From Acidimicrobiales bacterium (GTDB taxonomy: Bacteria; Actinomycetota; Acidimicrobiia; Acidimicrobiales; SHLQ01): 64,000 nucleotides of DNA. How positions within the stretch are numbered: position 1 is the stretch's first letter; each line of letters begins with the position of its first letter. The stretch lies in NCBI GenBank assembly GCA_020629635.1, contig JAHDCX010000001.1, forward strand, positions 201,043 through 265,042, written 5' to 3'. A model generated the notes under the pieces. That model was not told the origin of the DNA. It saw only the letters and a list, made by a program, of their open reading frames with translations, and did not search any database. The translations under genes and the position numbers were made by a program. Shown one piece after another: positions 15,977 through 23,399 of this stretch.

Positions 15977-18577
15977 GTGGCAGCTCGAACCAACTCGTCG
16001 CGCACGAAGTCCAAGAAGAGCCCGGCCCGGGGGCGGCCCCCGGCTCGTGGTGCGAAGGCTCCGACGCGCTCCACAAAGCCGAAGAACTCCCGCAAGAAGC
16101 CGGCGGCACGTGCGCCCAAGAAGCGGACGTCGCCGACTCCGGCAGAAACCCTCCGCCATGCGCTCGACGGTCGGGGTGCGGACCTGACCGGACTCGTGCT
16201 GATCTTGTTCGGGGTCCTTGCGGCGCTGGGCATCTGGACCTCCACCTCGGGTCTGTTGGGCCGAGCATTCGACGAGGGGTTCGGGTGGCTGATCGGTGTG
16301 TTCCGGTTCTTCGCGCCAGTTCTGTTGGTCGCTGCTGGCGTCTCGGTGATTCGACGCGCCGGGCAGGCGCACGTGCTCTCACCTCGCTTGCTCGTCGGCG
16401 GGGCCATCGCACTGATCGCGACGGCCGGACTCGTGCATCTTGCCGGAGGCAGCCCGCCGTGGGGCTCGACCGTCGATGCCCTCAGTGGGGCCGGCGGAGT
16501 CGTCGGCCTCGCCGTCGGCGGCCCGCTCGTCGCCATCGCATCGACGTGGGGGGCAACCCTCATCCTCGTCTGTATGGGTCTCGGCGGCCTTATCATCATG
16601 ACCGGGCTGTCGCTGGGTGATCTGTTCGACTCGATCGGTCGCGGTGCACGGCCGATCGCAGGCGCTGCAGCAACCGGAACCCGGTCGTTGTTCGTCGTCG
16701 GCCGTCGAGACGACATCGACGACGAGGTCATCGATCTCGATGCGCCGGCCCCGTCGGCGGATGACTCGCCGACGATTTCGATCGGTGGCCGCCGCGAGGA
16801 CCACACCGTCGAGATTCCGGTCCCTCCCGCGGAGGAGCAGGCCGAGCCGACGCCGGCACCAGCCGAAGAGACCACGGCCGAAGCCGCACCATTCGACCAG
16901 GACGACACGGTACGTCCCGCCCCCACCGTGGTCGTCCCCGAACCTCCGAAGCCCGAACAGCTCGAGGCCGCCGAGCTGGCCGTCACCACCCAGGGCGAAC
17001 GCAATTGGGTTCTCCCATCGATGGGTCTGCTCAAGCGGTCGTCGTCGCAGAACGTCGACGAGTCGGCAGTGCTGCGGAGAGGGCGCATTCTCGAGCAGGC
17101 ACTCGCCGAGCACGGCGTCGAGACTCGCCTGATCAACATGGTGGTCGGCCCGACCGTCACTCGCTTCGAGCTCGAGCTCGGTACGGGCGTCAAGGTCTCG
17201 AAGGTGAAGAACCTCAACGACGACATCGCCTATGCAATGGCCTCGCCCGACGTCCGAATCATCGCCCCGATCCCGGGCAAGCAGGCGATCGGCGTCGAGG
17301 TCCCGAACGAGAGCCGCCAGATCGTCGCGGTCGGAGACATTCTCGGGTCGGTCGAAGCAACCGAAGCCAACGGCGCAATGGACGTTGCGGTCGGTCGGGA
17401 CATCAACGGGATGTCCCTGCTCGTCGATCTCGCCAAGATGCCGCACACGCTCGTTGCCGGTGCGACCGGCGCCGGAAAGTCGTCTGGCATCAACTCGATC
17501 ATCACCTCGTTGCTGATGCGCAATACGCCCGACGACGTCCGCATGATCCTGATCGATCCCAAGCGCGTCGAGATGACGCAGTACGAGCGGATCCCTCATC
17601 TGCTGACCCAGCCCGTGACCGACCCGAAGAAGGCCGCCAACGCCCTCGCATGGGCGGTCCGAGAGATGGAACGCCGCTACGAGCTTCTCGAGGAGTGCCG
17701 CTTCCGCGACATCGGGGGTTACAACGAAGCGGTTGACGCCGGGAAGCTGACCGCCAAGAAGGGCCAACTCGGTCCCGACGGTGAGCCTCGGATCTTCACC
17801 CGTCTGCCGTACATTCTCGTCGTCGTTGACGAGCTCGCCGACCTGATGATGGTCGCGGCGCGCGACGTCGAGGACTCGATCGTCCGGATCGGTCAGAAGG
17901 CGCGCGCCGTCGGGATCCACATGGTGATCGCCACACAGCGCCCCTCGGTCGACGTGATCACCGGCCTCATCAAGGCCAACGTTCCGGCTCGAGTGGCGTA
18001 CGCCGTGTCGAGCATGCAAGACAGCCGGGTCATTCTCGGCTCGCCCGGTGCCGAGCGCCTCGTTGGCAAAGGCGACATGTTGTTCCTCGACCCGACCAGC
18101 TCGACGCCGTTGCGACTGCAGGGCGCGTGGGTCGAGGAGAGCGAGGTCAAGAAGGTTGTCGGCCATTGGCGCAAGCAGATGCCCGAGGTCGAGACGAGCA
18201 GCGGTGCCGTCCTCGCCGAGCCCGCGCCGACCGGCGCAACCCCAGAACCCGCCCCGACCGATTCGATCACGCCGTCGCCTCCGCCGACCCCTGAGGCGGC
18301 GCCGCTGCCCGCTACCGCCGACCAGATCGTCGCCGATCGTCCGGCGCTCGACGATGACGCCGACGAGCTGCTCGAACAGGCGATGGAGCTCGTCATCAAT
18401 TCGGGTCTCGGCTCGACCTCGATGTTGCAGCGCAAGCTGCGAGTCGGATTCGCCCGAGCCGGTCGGATCATGGACGAGCTCGAGCAGAAGGGTGTCGTCG
18501 GCCCCTCTGAAGGCTCCAAGGCGCGTGAGGTGCTGTGGTCGGTCGAGGACCTCCAGCGCATGCGCGGTCACGGCTGA
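15977..18577 (+). CDS. ftsK: DNA translocase FtsK/SpoIIIE
   Basis: An 866-residue septal DNA pump for chromosome segregation. After a very basic N-terminus (about 55 residues, many Lys/Arg/Pro) come four predicted transmembrane helices between about residues 65 and 215, an acidic Pro/Glu-rich linker (about 240-335), then the RecA-like motor with Walker A GATGAGKSS near residues 495-503 and Walker B LVVVDELADLM near 614. The C-terminal winged-helix gamma domain (about 794-866, DELLEQAMELV ... LQRKLRVGFARAG) reads KOPS-like polarity sequences. Start GTG 15977. An alternative name is SpoIIIE-like; the two cannot be separated by sequence. Confidence 0.96.
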   Translation: MAARTNSSRTKSKKSPARGRPPARGAKAPTRSTKPKNSRKKPAARAPKKRTSPTPAETLRHALDGRGADLTGLVLILFGVLAALGIWTSTSGLLGRAFDEGFGWLIGVFRFFAPVLLVAAGVSVIRRAGQAHVLSPRLLVGGAIALIATAGLVHLAGGSPPWGSTVDALSGAGGVVGLAVGGPLVAIASTWGATLILVCMGLGGLIIMTGLSLGDLFDSIGRGARPIAGAAATGTRSLFVVGRRDDIDDEVIDLDAPAPSADDSPTISIGGRREDHTVEIPVPPAEEQAEPTPAPAEETTAEAAPFDQDDTVRPAPTVVVPEPPKPEQLEAAELAVTTQGERNWVLPSMGLLKRSSSQNVDESAVLRRGRILEQALAEHGVETRLINMVVGPTVTRFELELGTGVKVSKVKNLNDDIAYAMASPDVRIIAPIPGKQAIGVEVPNESRQIVAVGDILGSVEATEANGAMDVAVGRDINGMSLLVDLAKMPHTLVAGATGAGKSSGINSIITSLLMRNTPDDVRMILIDPKRVEMTQYERIPHLLTQPVTDPKKAANALAWAVREMERRYELLEECRFRDIGGYNEAVDAGKLTAKKGQLGPDGEPRIFTRLPYILVVVDELADLMMVAARDVEDSIVRIGQKARAVGIHMVIATQRPSVDVITGLIKANVPARVAYAVSSMQDSRVILGSPGAERLVGKGDMLFLDPTSSTPLRLQGAWVEESEVKKVVGHWRKQMPEVETSSGAVLAEPAPTGATPEPAPTDSITPSPPPTPEAAPLPATADQIVADRPALDDDADELLEQAMELVINSGLGSTSMLQRKLRVGFARAGRIMDELEQKGVVGPSEGSKAREVLWSVEDLQRMRGHG

Positions 18578-18586
18578 AATTCCCGC

Positions 18587-18592
18587 TATACA
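18587..18592 (+). promoter_or_regulatory. -10 box of a leaderless antiporter transcript
   Basis: TATACA ends six bases before GTG 18599, with no ribosome binding site between. The spacing puts the transcription start on or next to the start codon. No clear -35 element is seen. Confidence 0.5.
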
Positions 18593-18598
18593 CGTCCC

Positions 18599-19594
18599 GT
18601 GGACTTTCTGACCGAGCCAACCCTGATCGTCGCGCTCATCGAGGTCGTGATCGGTCTGTTCCTGCTCACGAAGGCCGCTGACCTCTTCGTCGATGGGGCG
18701 GTGGCCGTCGCCTCGGCCGCCAACCTGTCTCCCATCGTCGTCGGCGCAGTCATCGTGGGTTTCGGCACCAGCGCACCCGAACTCCTGGTCTCGGGCATTG
18801 CAGCGGCAAACGGCGACCTCGATCTCGGCGTCGGGAACGTCGTCGGTTCGAACGTCGCCAATCTGTCGCTCGTCCTCGGTGCTGCGGCACTGATCGTGCC
18901 GATCTTCGTTACTCGAGCCGTTCTGGCCCGAGAAGCGCCGCTCAGTCTCCTCGGCGTGCTGCTGTTCGCGTTCTTCACGCTCGGCGGGCTCGCCGTCTGG
19001 GAAGGCATCGTGATGCTCGTGGTGCTCGTCGCTGCGCTCTCGTGGGTCGTGTTCGGGGGCAACGAGGACGCGGTCGACGAACTCGACGTCGACCCCGATG
19101 CCAGCATTGGCCGTTCGCTCGGGACGACGCTCGTCGGGCTCGTCGGGACCGTGCTCGGTGCACAACTCATGGTCTGGGGGGCCCTGGCCCTCGCCGAAGA
19201 GTTCGGACTCACCGGCGGCTTCATCGGCTTCACCCTCGTTGCACTTGGTACGTCGTTGCCGGAGCTCGTCACCGCCGTTGCGGCGGCCCGCAAGGGCGAG
19301 ACCGAACTCATCCTCGGCAACCTGCTCGGCTCCAACATGTTCAACAGCCTTGCGGTCGGTGGGGTCATCGCCATCCTCGGCGCTGGCTCGATCGACGACG
19401 AGCTCATGCGGACCTACGGCATCGTCGCCATGGTCATCGTTGCCACCCTCGCGTGGATCTTCATGGTCGGCCGTCGCAAGGTGAGCAAGCCCGAAGCAAT
19501 CATCCTTCTCGCGGTGTACGCGTTTGCGATCATCGCGATCTCCGAGACCGGATTCGGCGAAGGCCTGCGCGACGCCATCGAGTCGATCGTCTGA
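18599..19594 (+). CDS. CaCA-family calcium/sodium (cation) antiporter
   Basis: A 331-residue membrane protein with about ten transmembrane helices in two inverted halves. The two alpha-repeat ion-binding motifs are VGFGTSAPELLVS (about residues 53-65) and VALGTSLPELVTA (about 216-228), followed by GNVVGSN and GNLLGSN respectively, the hallmarks of YrbG-like Ca2+/cation antiporters. An acidic loop (NEDAVDELDVDPDAS) separates the halves. Start GTG 18599 is probably leaderless. Its last 24 codons fall in a 143-bp repeat duplicated at 21408-21480, where an extra tail fragment remains. Confidence 0.92.
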   Translation: MDFLTEPTLIVALIEVVIGLFLLTKAADLFVDGAVAVASAANLSPIVVGAVIVGFGTSAPELLVSGIAAANGDLDLGVGNVVGSNVANLSLVLGAAALIVPIFVTRAVLAREAPLSLLGVLLFAFFTLGGLAVWEGIVMLVVLVAALSWVVFGGNEDAVDELDVDPDASIGRSLGTTLVGLVGTVLGAQLMVWGALALAEEFGLTGGFIGFTLVALGTSLPELVTAVAAARKGETELILGNLLGSNMFNSLAVGGVIAILGAGSIDDELMRTYGIVAMVIVATLAWIFMVGRRKVSKPEAIILLAVYAFAIIAISETGFGEGLRDAIESIV

Positions 19595-19664
19595 GCAGGC
19601 GGGCCACACCCCGTTAGCCTGACGGTGTGGCCGACCGATACTGGGTGGAGACACTCGGGTGTCC
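19522..19664 (+). repeat. Left 143-bp direct repeat bounding an insertion (attL-like)
   Basis: Identical to 21408-21550 except at two positions (19562 G versus 21448 A; 19576 C versus 21462 T). It spans the last 24 codons of the antiporter, the intergenic rimO promoter and the first 12 rimO codons. Sequence identity stops abruptly after ...GGGTGTCC. The antiporter here is intact, while rimO is cut after 12 codons. Confidence 0.95.
19615..19620 (+). promoter_or_regulatory. Duplicated rimO -10 box facing into the insertion
   Basis: TAGCCT lies six bases before the GTG of the truncated rimO copy and is identical to the box at 21501-21506 before intact rimO. Transcription from it would run into the inserted genes. 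Confidence 0.45.
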
Positions 19665-19677
19665 GAGAATTACTTAG
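19627..19677 (+). pseudogene. Truncated 5' fragment of rimO
   Basis: GTG 19627 begins the RimO N-terminus (MADRYWVETLGCP), and after the repeat boundary the frame runs into foreign sequence and stops at TAG 19675-19677, giving at most 16 residues. The intact gene starts at 21513 from the other repeat copy. The fragment keeps the rimO -10 box (TAGCCT, 19615-19620). Confidence 0.9.
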
Positions 19678-19706
19678 ATGACCAAAGGCAAAGGACACAT
19701 ACGGCC

Positions 19707-19934
19707 ATGACCACAACCTCCGCCTCGATGAGCCCCGGTCAGGTCGCTCGACGCCTTTGCGGGAAACGAAGCTACGGGCACACCCTCGAAGCGCTTGGTG
19801 CGGCATTCGGAACGACTCGACCCTTTGACGCGAGCGAGGCGGGCGCGGCTCTTCGTGGGCTGTTGCCCTTCGTTGCTGTCGACTGGACCGCCGTAGGAGC
19901 GCTCTTCGAGCGCGACGTCGTGGCCGCCCGCTGA
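19707..19934 (+). CDS. Orphan 75-residue protein in the insertion
   Basis: A small ORF started at ATG 19707, with AAGGA eleven bases upstream; an in-frame GTG at 19659 lies inside the repeat. The sequence (SPGQVARRLCGKRSYGHTLEALGAAF) has two probable helices and ends VGALFERDVVAAR. I do not recognise a family. It is the first ORF behind the duplicated rimO promoter and might be expressed from it. There is no signal peptide or membrane segment. Coding status is moderately supported by the ribosome binding site and frame length only. Confidence 0.45.
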   Translation: MTTTSASMSPGQVARRLCGKRSYGHTLEALGAAFGTTRPFDASEAGAALRGLLPFVAVDWTAVGALFERDVVAAR

Positions 19935-20228
19935 GGACACCTTCTTTATCCGGCGATCTCGGGCTGAGCTTGTACGCCCTACCAGACAGAGCAAGGCTCT
20001 GGTCGCGGCAACGGCCCGAGCTTCGCTCTTTGTAACGGCTGTTCCCCGTGGAAACACCGCGTGGGTGGTCATGAAGACCGTCGGCTATCGTTGAGCCAGC
20101 GCTGCAAACGCAGCCGAAATAGGAGAGGACTCCCCGCTCTAACGCCGGGAGCCCTCTCGTCATCACACACATTTTGGAGCAGCGAGCTGGCACTCGCTTT
20201 TCCTCACCAGAGATAAGGAGCTACACGC
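19935..20228. other. Gene-free stretch inside the insertion
   Basis: About 290 bases with no convincing ORF. It contains a short GCTGC/GCAGC hairpin at 20101-20114 and the larger hairpin at 20123-20158, followed by an AAGGAG ribosome binding site (20214-20219) for the next ORF. It may hold a terminator and a promoter or a structured RNA. Confidence 0.5.
20123..20158 (+). terminator. Imperfect 14-bp hairpin inside the insertion
   Basis: GAGAGGACTCCCCG (20123-20136) pairs with CCGGGAGCCCTCTC (20145-20158) with two mismatches around an eight-base loop. It could be an intrinsic terminator-like structure for the preceding ORF or a recombination-related palindrome. No long T-run follows. Confidence 0.55.
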
Positions 20229-20576
20229 GTGTATCAAGATCGTAGTGTAATTTTGGCCAATTTGCGAGTGGCGAACAAGGCTCTTGACGAGGCATCTCAA
20301 TGGGCGATGTCTCAGCCCGAGTCGCACCGATGCAGCGGACCACAGAAGCCCTTTAGGTCGAAGGTCACGACAGAGCCGAGGATCCAGGAGGCTCTCGATA
20401 CTTTGGAGTGCGCTCTGGAGTGTGACCCGCCAGAGCAAGTGAGGAGCCGTATCAACGCAGGTGTCGCTGTGCTCAGTCGAGCGCTGTCGGAGGTGGTGGA
20501 AACGAGGCGGCCGGTTCAAGGACGACCGATACCGGAGCTGCCCTTCGCTGGCGGCCGCCGCGTTCCGACCGGTTAG
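20229..20576 (+). CDS. Orphan 115-residue protein in the insertion
   Basis: Started at GTG 20229 with AAGGAG nine bases upstream, one of the best ribosome binding sites in this part of the window. Probably mostly helical: SVILANLRVANKALDEASQWAM, then IQEALDTLECALECDPPEQVRSRINAGVAVLSRALSEVVE, with a proline-rich tail. No family recognised and no membrane segment. Codon usage and GC look less extreme than in the flanking genes, consistent with acquisition. It could be a phage- or plasmid-type accessory protein, but nothing in the sequence proves it. Confidence 0.5.
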   Translation: MYQDRSVILANLRVANKALDEASQWAMSQPESHRCSGPQKPFRSKVTTEPRIQEALDTLECALECDPPEQVRSRINAGVAVLSRALSEVVETRRPVQGRPIPELPFAGGRRVPTG

Positions 20577-20609
20577 TCGTCGCCTCCACCTCCCGGTGAA
20601 ACTGAAGAG

Positions 20610-21179
20610 ATGAAGCTGAGGGACGCTGGCTTCCTGGGCTGCGGCATCGTCATCGGTGTCTTGGTCTCGTGGGTTCTCGGATTGATTCAGCCCACATCGG
20701 GGACGGCTGGCGCGGTCGGGCAGTGGGTCGCCGGGCTGGCAACTGCCGGTGGTGTGTTCTGGACCGCGCAGCAGACCAGAGCGGACGAACGACGACGACA
20801 GGCCAGATCTGCTGATCAGCTTCGGCGATGGGCGCGAGACAACCCCTCTATAGACGTTGCTTTCATCGGGCTTGAAGCACTCAAGTCATTCTCCGGGACA
20901 GCGTTGAGTGATGAGTTTCCGAACCTTCGGAGAGCGTCCGAGATCGTTGCGGACCATGTAAGGGGTCATCAGCCGGGCTCGACTGTCTTACTCGAACGGG
21001 AAGTAGGTGTGCGAGGCCCAGCCGATACGTTCAAGGCTTCGACGCCGACTTACATAAAGCTCGACGCTGCATTTCGAGCGATTAGGCATAGCGCTCTCGC
21101 AGGAAGCGACCTGAGCCCGTACGTTCTCGCTCGACTTGAGTCTGCCATCGTCGATCGCGATGACACGCGAGGCTCTTAG
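20610..21179 (+). CDS. Orphan membrane-anchored protein in the insertion (189 aa)
   Basis: An N-terminal transmembrane segment (about residues 8-27, FLGCGIVIGVLVSWVLGLI) and a second hydrophobic stretch (AVGQWVAGLATAGGVFWTAQQ, about 36-56) are followed by a basic charged region (RADERRRQARSADQLRRWARD) and a soluble helical domain of about 110 residues. The first part resembles small phage or plasmid membrane proteins of unknown role. Start ATG 20610 lies 33 bases after the previous stop, so the two are probably co-transcribed. No known domain is recognised. Confidence 0.55.
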   Translation: MKLRDAGFLGCGIVIGVLVSWVLGLIQPTSGTAGAVGQWVAGLATAGGVFWTAQQTRADERRRQARSADQLRRWARDNPSIDVAFIGLEALKSFSGTALSDEFPNLRRASEIVADHVRGHQPGSTVLLEREVGVRGPADTFKASTPTYIKLDAAFRAIRHSALAGSDLSPYVLARLESAIVDRDDTRGS

Positions 21180-21407
21180 CCGTCGTGTTCGATGGTGTGG
21201 AGGAAGAGGAGGGCCTCGACTTGCTTGTGGTCGCTAACGTCGATAGTCCAGCCTTCGAGCTCTCAACGTAGACGTTCTATCCATGATCGGCGTGCCGTGG
21301 TTTGTGGTGACTTGCGCCTGATGAGGCAGCGTGAACATCTCCGGGTCGCGCTTGCCCACGAGAAATGGCCACCGAGTCGTCTGCACGCAGCGGCCACACG
21401 ACGGATT

Positions 21408-21480
21408 GTTTGCGATCATCGCGATCTCCGAGACCGGATTCGGCGAAAGCCTGCGCGACGCTATCGAGTCGATCGTCTGA
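21408..21480 (+). pseudogene. Duplicated 3' tail of the antiporter gene
   Basis: Encodes the last residues of the antiporter (AIIAISETGFGESLRDAIESIV then stop in the original frame) without any 5' part. The preceding sequence, 21180-21407, has no recognised gene. It is a remnant of the integration or duplication event. Confidence 0.85.
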
Positions 21481-21500
21481 GCAGGCGGGCCACACCCCGT

Positions 21501-21506
21501 TAGCCT
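21501..21506 (+). promoter_or_regulatory. -10 box of rimO (leaderless)
   Basis: TAGCCT ends six bases before GTG 21513 and no ribosome binding site is present, pointing to a leaderless rimO mRNA. The same box is duplicated at 19615-19620. Confidence 0.5.
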
Positions 21507-21512
21507 GACGGT

Positions 21513-22775
21513 GTGGCCGACCGATACTGGGTGGAGACACTCGGGTGTCCCAAGAACGAGGTGGACTCCGACAAGCTCGTCGGGAAACTCGTGGCCGACG
21601 GGCTGGTCGCCGCTGAGCGCCCCGAAGACGCCGATCTGGTCGTCGTCAACACCTGTGCATTCATCGAATCCGCCCGGCAGGAGAGCATCGACACCGTGCT
21701 CGAGCTCCGGGACCGCGCCGAGGGCTCCCGAGTCGTCGTCACCGGGTGCATGGCCGAGCGATACGGCGACGAGCTCGCGGACGCACTCCCCGAGGCCGAT
21801 GCGGTGGCGGGATTCGGCGTGCCGGTCACGCTCGGGGTCAAACCTGCGCAATCCGTCCCGGAGTTCGACCTGCTCAACCTTCCGCGGCCCGCAGCGGCTC
21901 GACCATGGGCGTACGTCAAGATCGCCGAGGGATGCGACCGGAACTGTGGCTTCTGTGCGATCCCGTCGTTTCGAGGTCCACAACGCTCGAGAACGCACGA
22001 GTCGATCCTCGCCGAGGTGGAGGCACTCCATGCATCCGAGGTCGTGCTCGTGGCCCAGGACCTCGCCTCTTTCGGCCGTGACCAGGGGGTCGGTGAACGC
22101 ACGCTCCACGAGCTCGTCGAGCAGGTCGCCGACCGAGTCGAACGGGTTCGGCTCTTGTACCTGTACCCGTCCGATCTCGACGACCGGCTCATCGACGCGA
22201 TTCTGGCCACCGGGGTTCCGTACTTCGATCTGTCGCTTCAGCACGTCAGCCGACCACTCATGCGACGCATGCGTCGATGGGGCGACGGCGAACGATTCCT
22301 CGACCGGATCGATCGGATCCGGACCGCCGAACCCGACGCCGTGTTCCGCTCGAACTTCATCGTTGGTTACCCGGGTGAGACCGAAGAAGACCACGACCGG
22401 TTGCTCGACTTCGTCGAGGCCGCACAGCTCGACTGGTGCGGGTTCTTCGCCTGGTCGCCCGAGGACGGAACACATGCAATGACCCTTGATGGGCGGGTGG
22501 AGGAGTCGGTCGTCCACGAACGACTTCGTGAGTGCAGCGAGCGGCAGGACGAGATCACGGCGAGACGTCGCGACGCGCTGATTGGCGAGACGGTCGAGGT
22601 GCTCGTCGATCACGTCGGTGTCGGCCGTACCCATCGTGAGGCGCCCGAGATCGACGGCGTCGTCCACGTGCGCGACGATCTGGCCGTGGGGGATCTGCAC
22701 CAAGTCGACATCACCGATGCACTCGGTCCCGACCTCTACGCCGGAATCGCCCCCGATGCGGCGGAGCGCACCTAG
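21513..22775 (+). CDS. rimO: Ribosomal protein S12 methylthiotransferase
   Basis: A 420-residue radical-SAM enzyme that methylthiolates an aspartate of ribosomal protein S12. The N-terminal UPF0004 domain holds cysteines in ETLGCPKNE (C12), VVNTCAF and TGCMAERY that bind the auxiliary cluster; the radical-SAM motif is CDRNCGFC with C141, C145 and C148. A C-terminal TRAM-like segment (VEVLVDHVGVGRTHREAPEIDGVV) completes the family layout. MiaB is the closest alternative, but LGCPKNEVDS and the length favour RimO. Start GTG 21513 lies in the right repeat. The pgsA ATG follows the stop directly. Confidence 0.95.
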   Translation: MADRYWVETLGCPKNEVDSDKLVGKLVADGLVAAERPEDADLVVVNTCAFIESARQESIDTVLELRDRAEGSRVVVTGCMAERYGDELADALPEADAVAGFGVPVTLGVKPAQSVPEFDLLNLPRPAAARPWAYVKIAEGCDRNCGFCAIPSFRGPQRSRTHESILAEVEALHASEVVLVAQDLASFGRDQGVGERTLHELVEQVADRVERVRLLYLYPSDLDDRLIDAILATGVPYFDLSLQHVSRPLMRRMRRWGDGERFLDRIDRIRTAEPDAVFRSNFIVGYPGETEEDHDRLLDFVEAAQLDWCGFFAWSPEDGTHAMTLDGRVEESVVHERLRECSERQDEITARRRDALIGETVEVLVDHVGVGRTHREAPEIDGVVHVRDDLAVGDLHQVDITDALGPDLYAGIAPDAAERT

Positions 22776-23369
22776 ATGGCCACCGCCCGCCATCACGTTC
22801 GACACTTCCTGACGAACCCCGCGAACCTCATCACGAGCGCCCGGATCGCGGCGTCCCCGGTGCTCTTCGTTGCCATTCTCGACGCCGAGCCGACCCGAGG
22901 GACCTCGTGGCTCGCCTTCATCCTCGGCATTGTGTTTGCTGCGTCCGACTACCTCGACGGTCTCCTTGCGCGGCGCTACGAGTGGATCAGTCGATCTGGA
23001 GCGTTCCTCGATCCGTTGGCCGACAAGATCGTCGTGTTGGGTTCGATGTTCTGTCTCGTCGCCATCGACCGCTACGGCTGGGTTCCGGTGGCGCTGATCA
23101 CCGTTCGGGAGCTGATGATCACCGGGTTCCGCAGCTACTGGGTGAAGAACGGCCGCACCGTACCAGCCCGCACGCTCGGCAAGTACAAGTCGATCGTCCA
23201 GGGCGTTGCGCTTGCGCTCGCAGTGTTCCCGCCGCTGCAGGACTCCCAGACCGTCGTCGATATCCTTTTGTGGATTGCCGTGGCGTTCACGCTCTACTCA
23301 GGCGCCCTGTACCTGTTCGACGGGTCAGCGGCCACCCGGATGAGTGGCGACCTGCACGAGACCGTGTGA
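22776..23369 (+). CDS. pgsA: CDP-diacylglycerol-glycerol-3-phosphate 3-phosphatidyltransferase
   Basis: A 197-residue integral membrane enzyme of phospholipid synthesis. The CDP-alcohol phosphotransferase motif is complete: SDYLDGLLARRYEWISRSGA followed by FLDPLADKI, giving the DG..AR...G...D...D pattern. Four to six transmembrane segments are visible, starting with LITSARIAASPVLFVAIL. ATG 22776 immediately follows the rimO TAG, so the genes are co-transcribed. PgsA is preferred over other CDP-alcohol transferases because of the rimO-pgsA-cinA order. Confidence 0.92.
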   Translation: MATARHHVRHFLTNPANLITSARIAASPVLFVAILDAEPTRGTSWLAFILGIVFAASDYLDGLLARRYEWISRSGAFLDPLADKIVVLGSMFCLVAIDRYGWVPVALITVRELMITGFRSYWVKNGRTVPARTLGKYKSIVQGVALALAVFPPLQDSQTVVDILLWIAVAFTLYSGALYLFDGSAATRMSGDLHETV

Positions 23370-23399
23370 CGGCCAGAGAACGAACGAAGAGACCAGATC

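Larger units (their letters stand above)
19522..21550. mobile_element. About 1.9 kb insertion between antiporter and rimO, with 143-bp terminal direct repeats
   Basis: A 1,886-base unit (repeat to repeat) separates the two halves of what must have been a contiguous antiporter-rimO junction. The unique interior (19665-21407) carries three small ORFs at 19707, 20229 and 20610, a strong hairpin at 20123-20158, and stretches that look poorer in GC than the flanks. No integrase, transposase or terminal inverted repeats are recognisable. The structure fits Campbell-type integration of a circle carrying at least 143 bp of the host locus, or a degraded or satellite integrative element dependent on a recombinase in trans. 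A simple tandem duplication does not explain the foreign interior. Confidence 0.8.
21408..21550 (+). repeat. Right 143-bp direct repeat bounding the insertion (attR-like)
   Basis: Second copy of the 19522-19664 repeat, with two substitutions confined to the antiporter part: one changes a Gly codon to Ser, the other is silent. The rimO part is identical. The substitutions suggest that the antiporter tail here came with the incoming DNA and that the crossover lay between the second mismatch and the repeat end. Confidence 0.95.

Noticed and set aside
16379-19654. 1091-residue reverse-strand open frame opposite ftsK and the antiporter gene
   Set aside because: Its composition is Arg/Asp/His-rich low complexity and it runs antisense to two intact recognised genes. 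Long antisense frames are a known artefact of high GC.
21234-22805. 523-residue reverse-strand frame covering rimO and part of the insertion
   Set aside because: Antisense to rimO. I examined its end in the insertion for integrase remnants and saw none.
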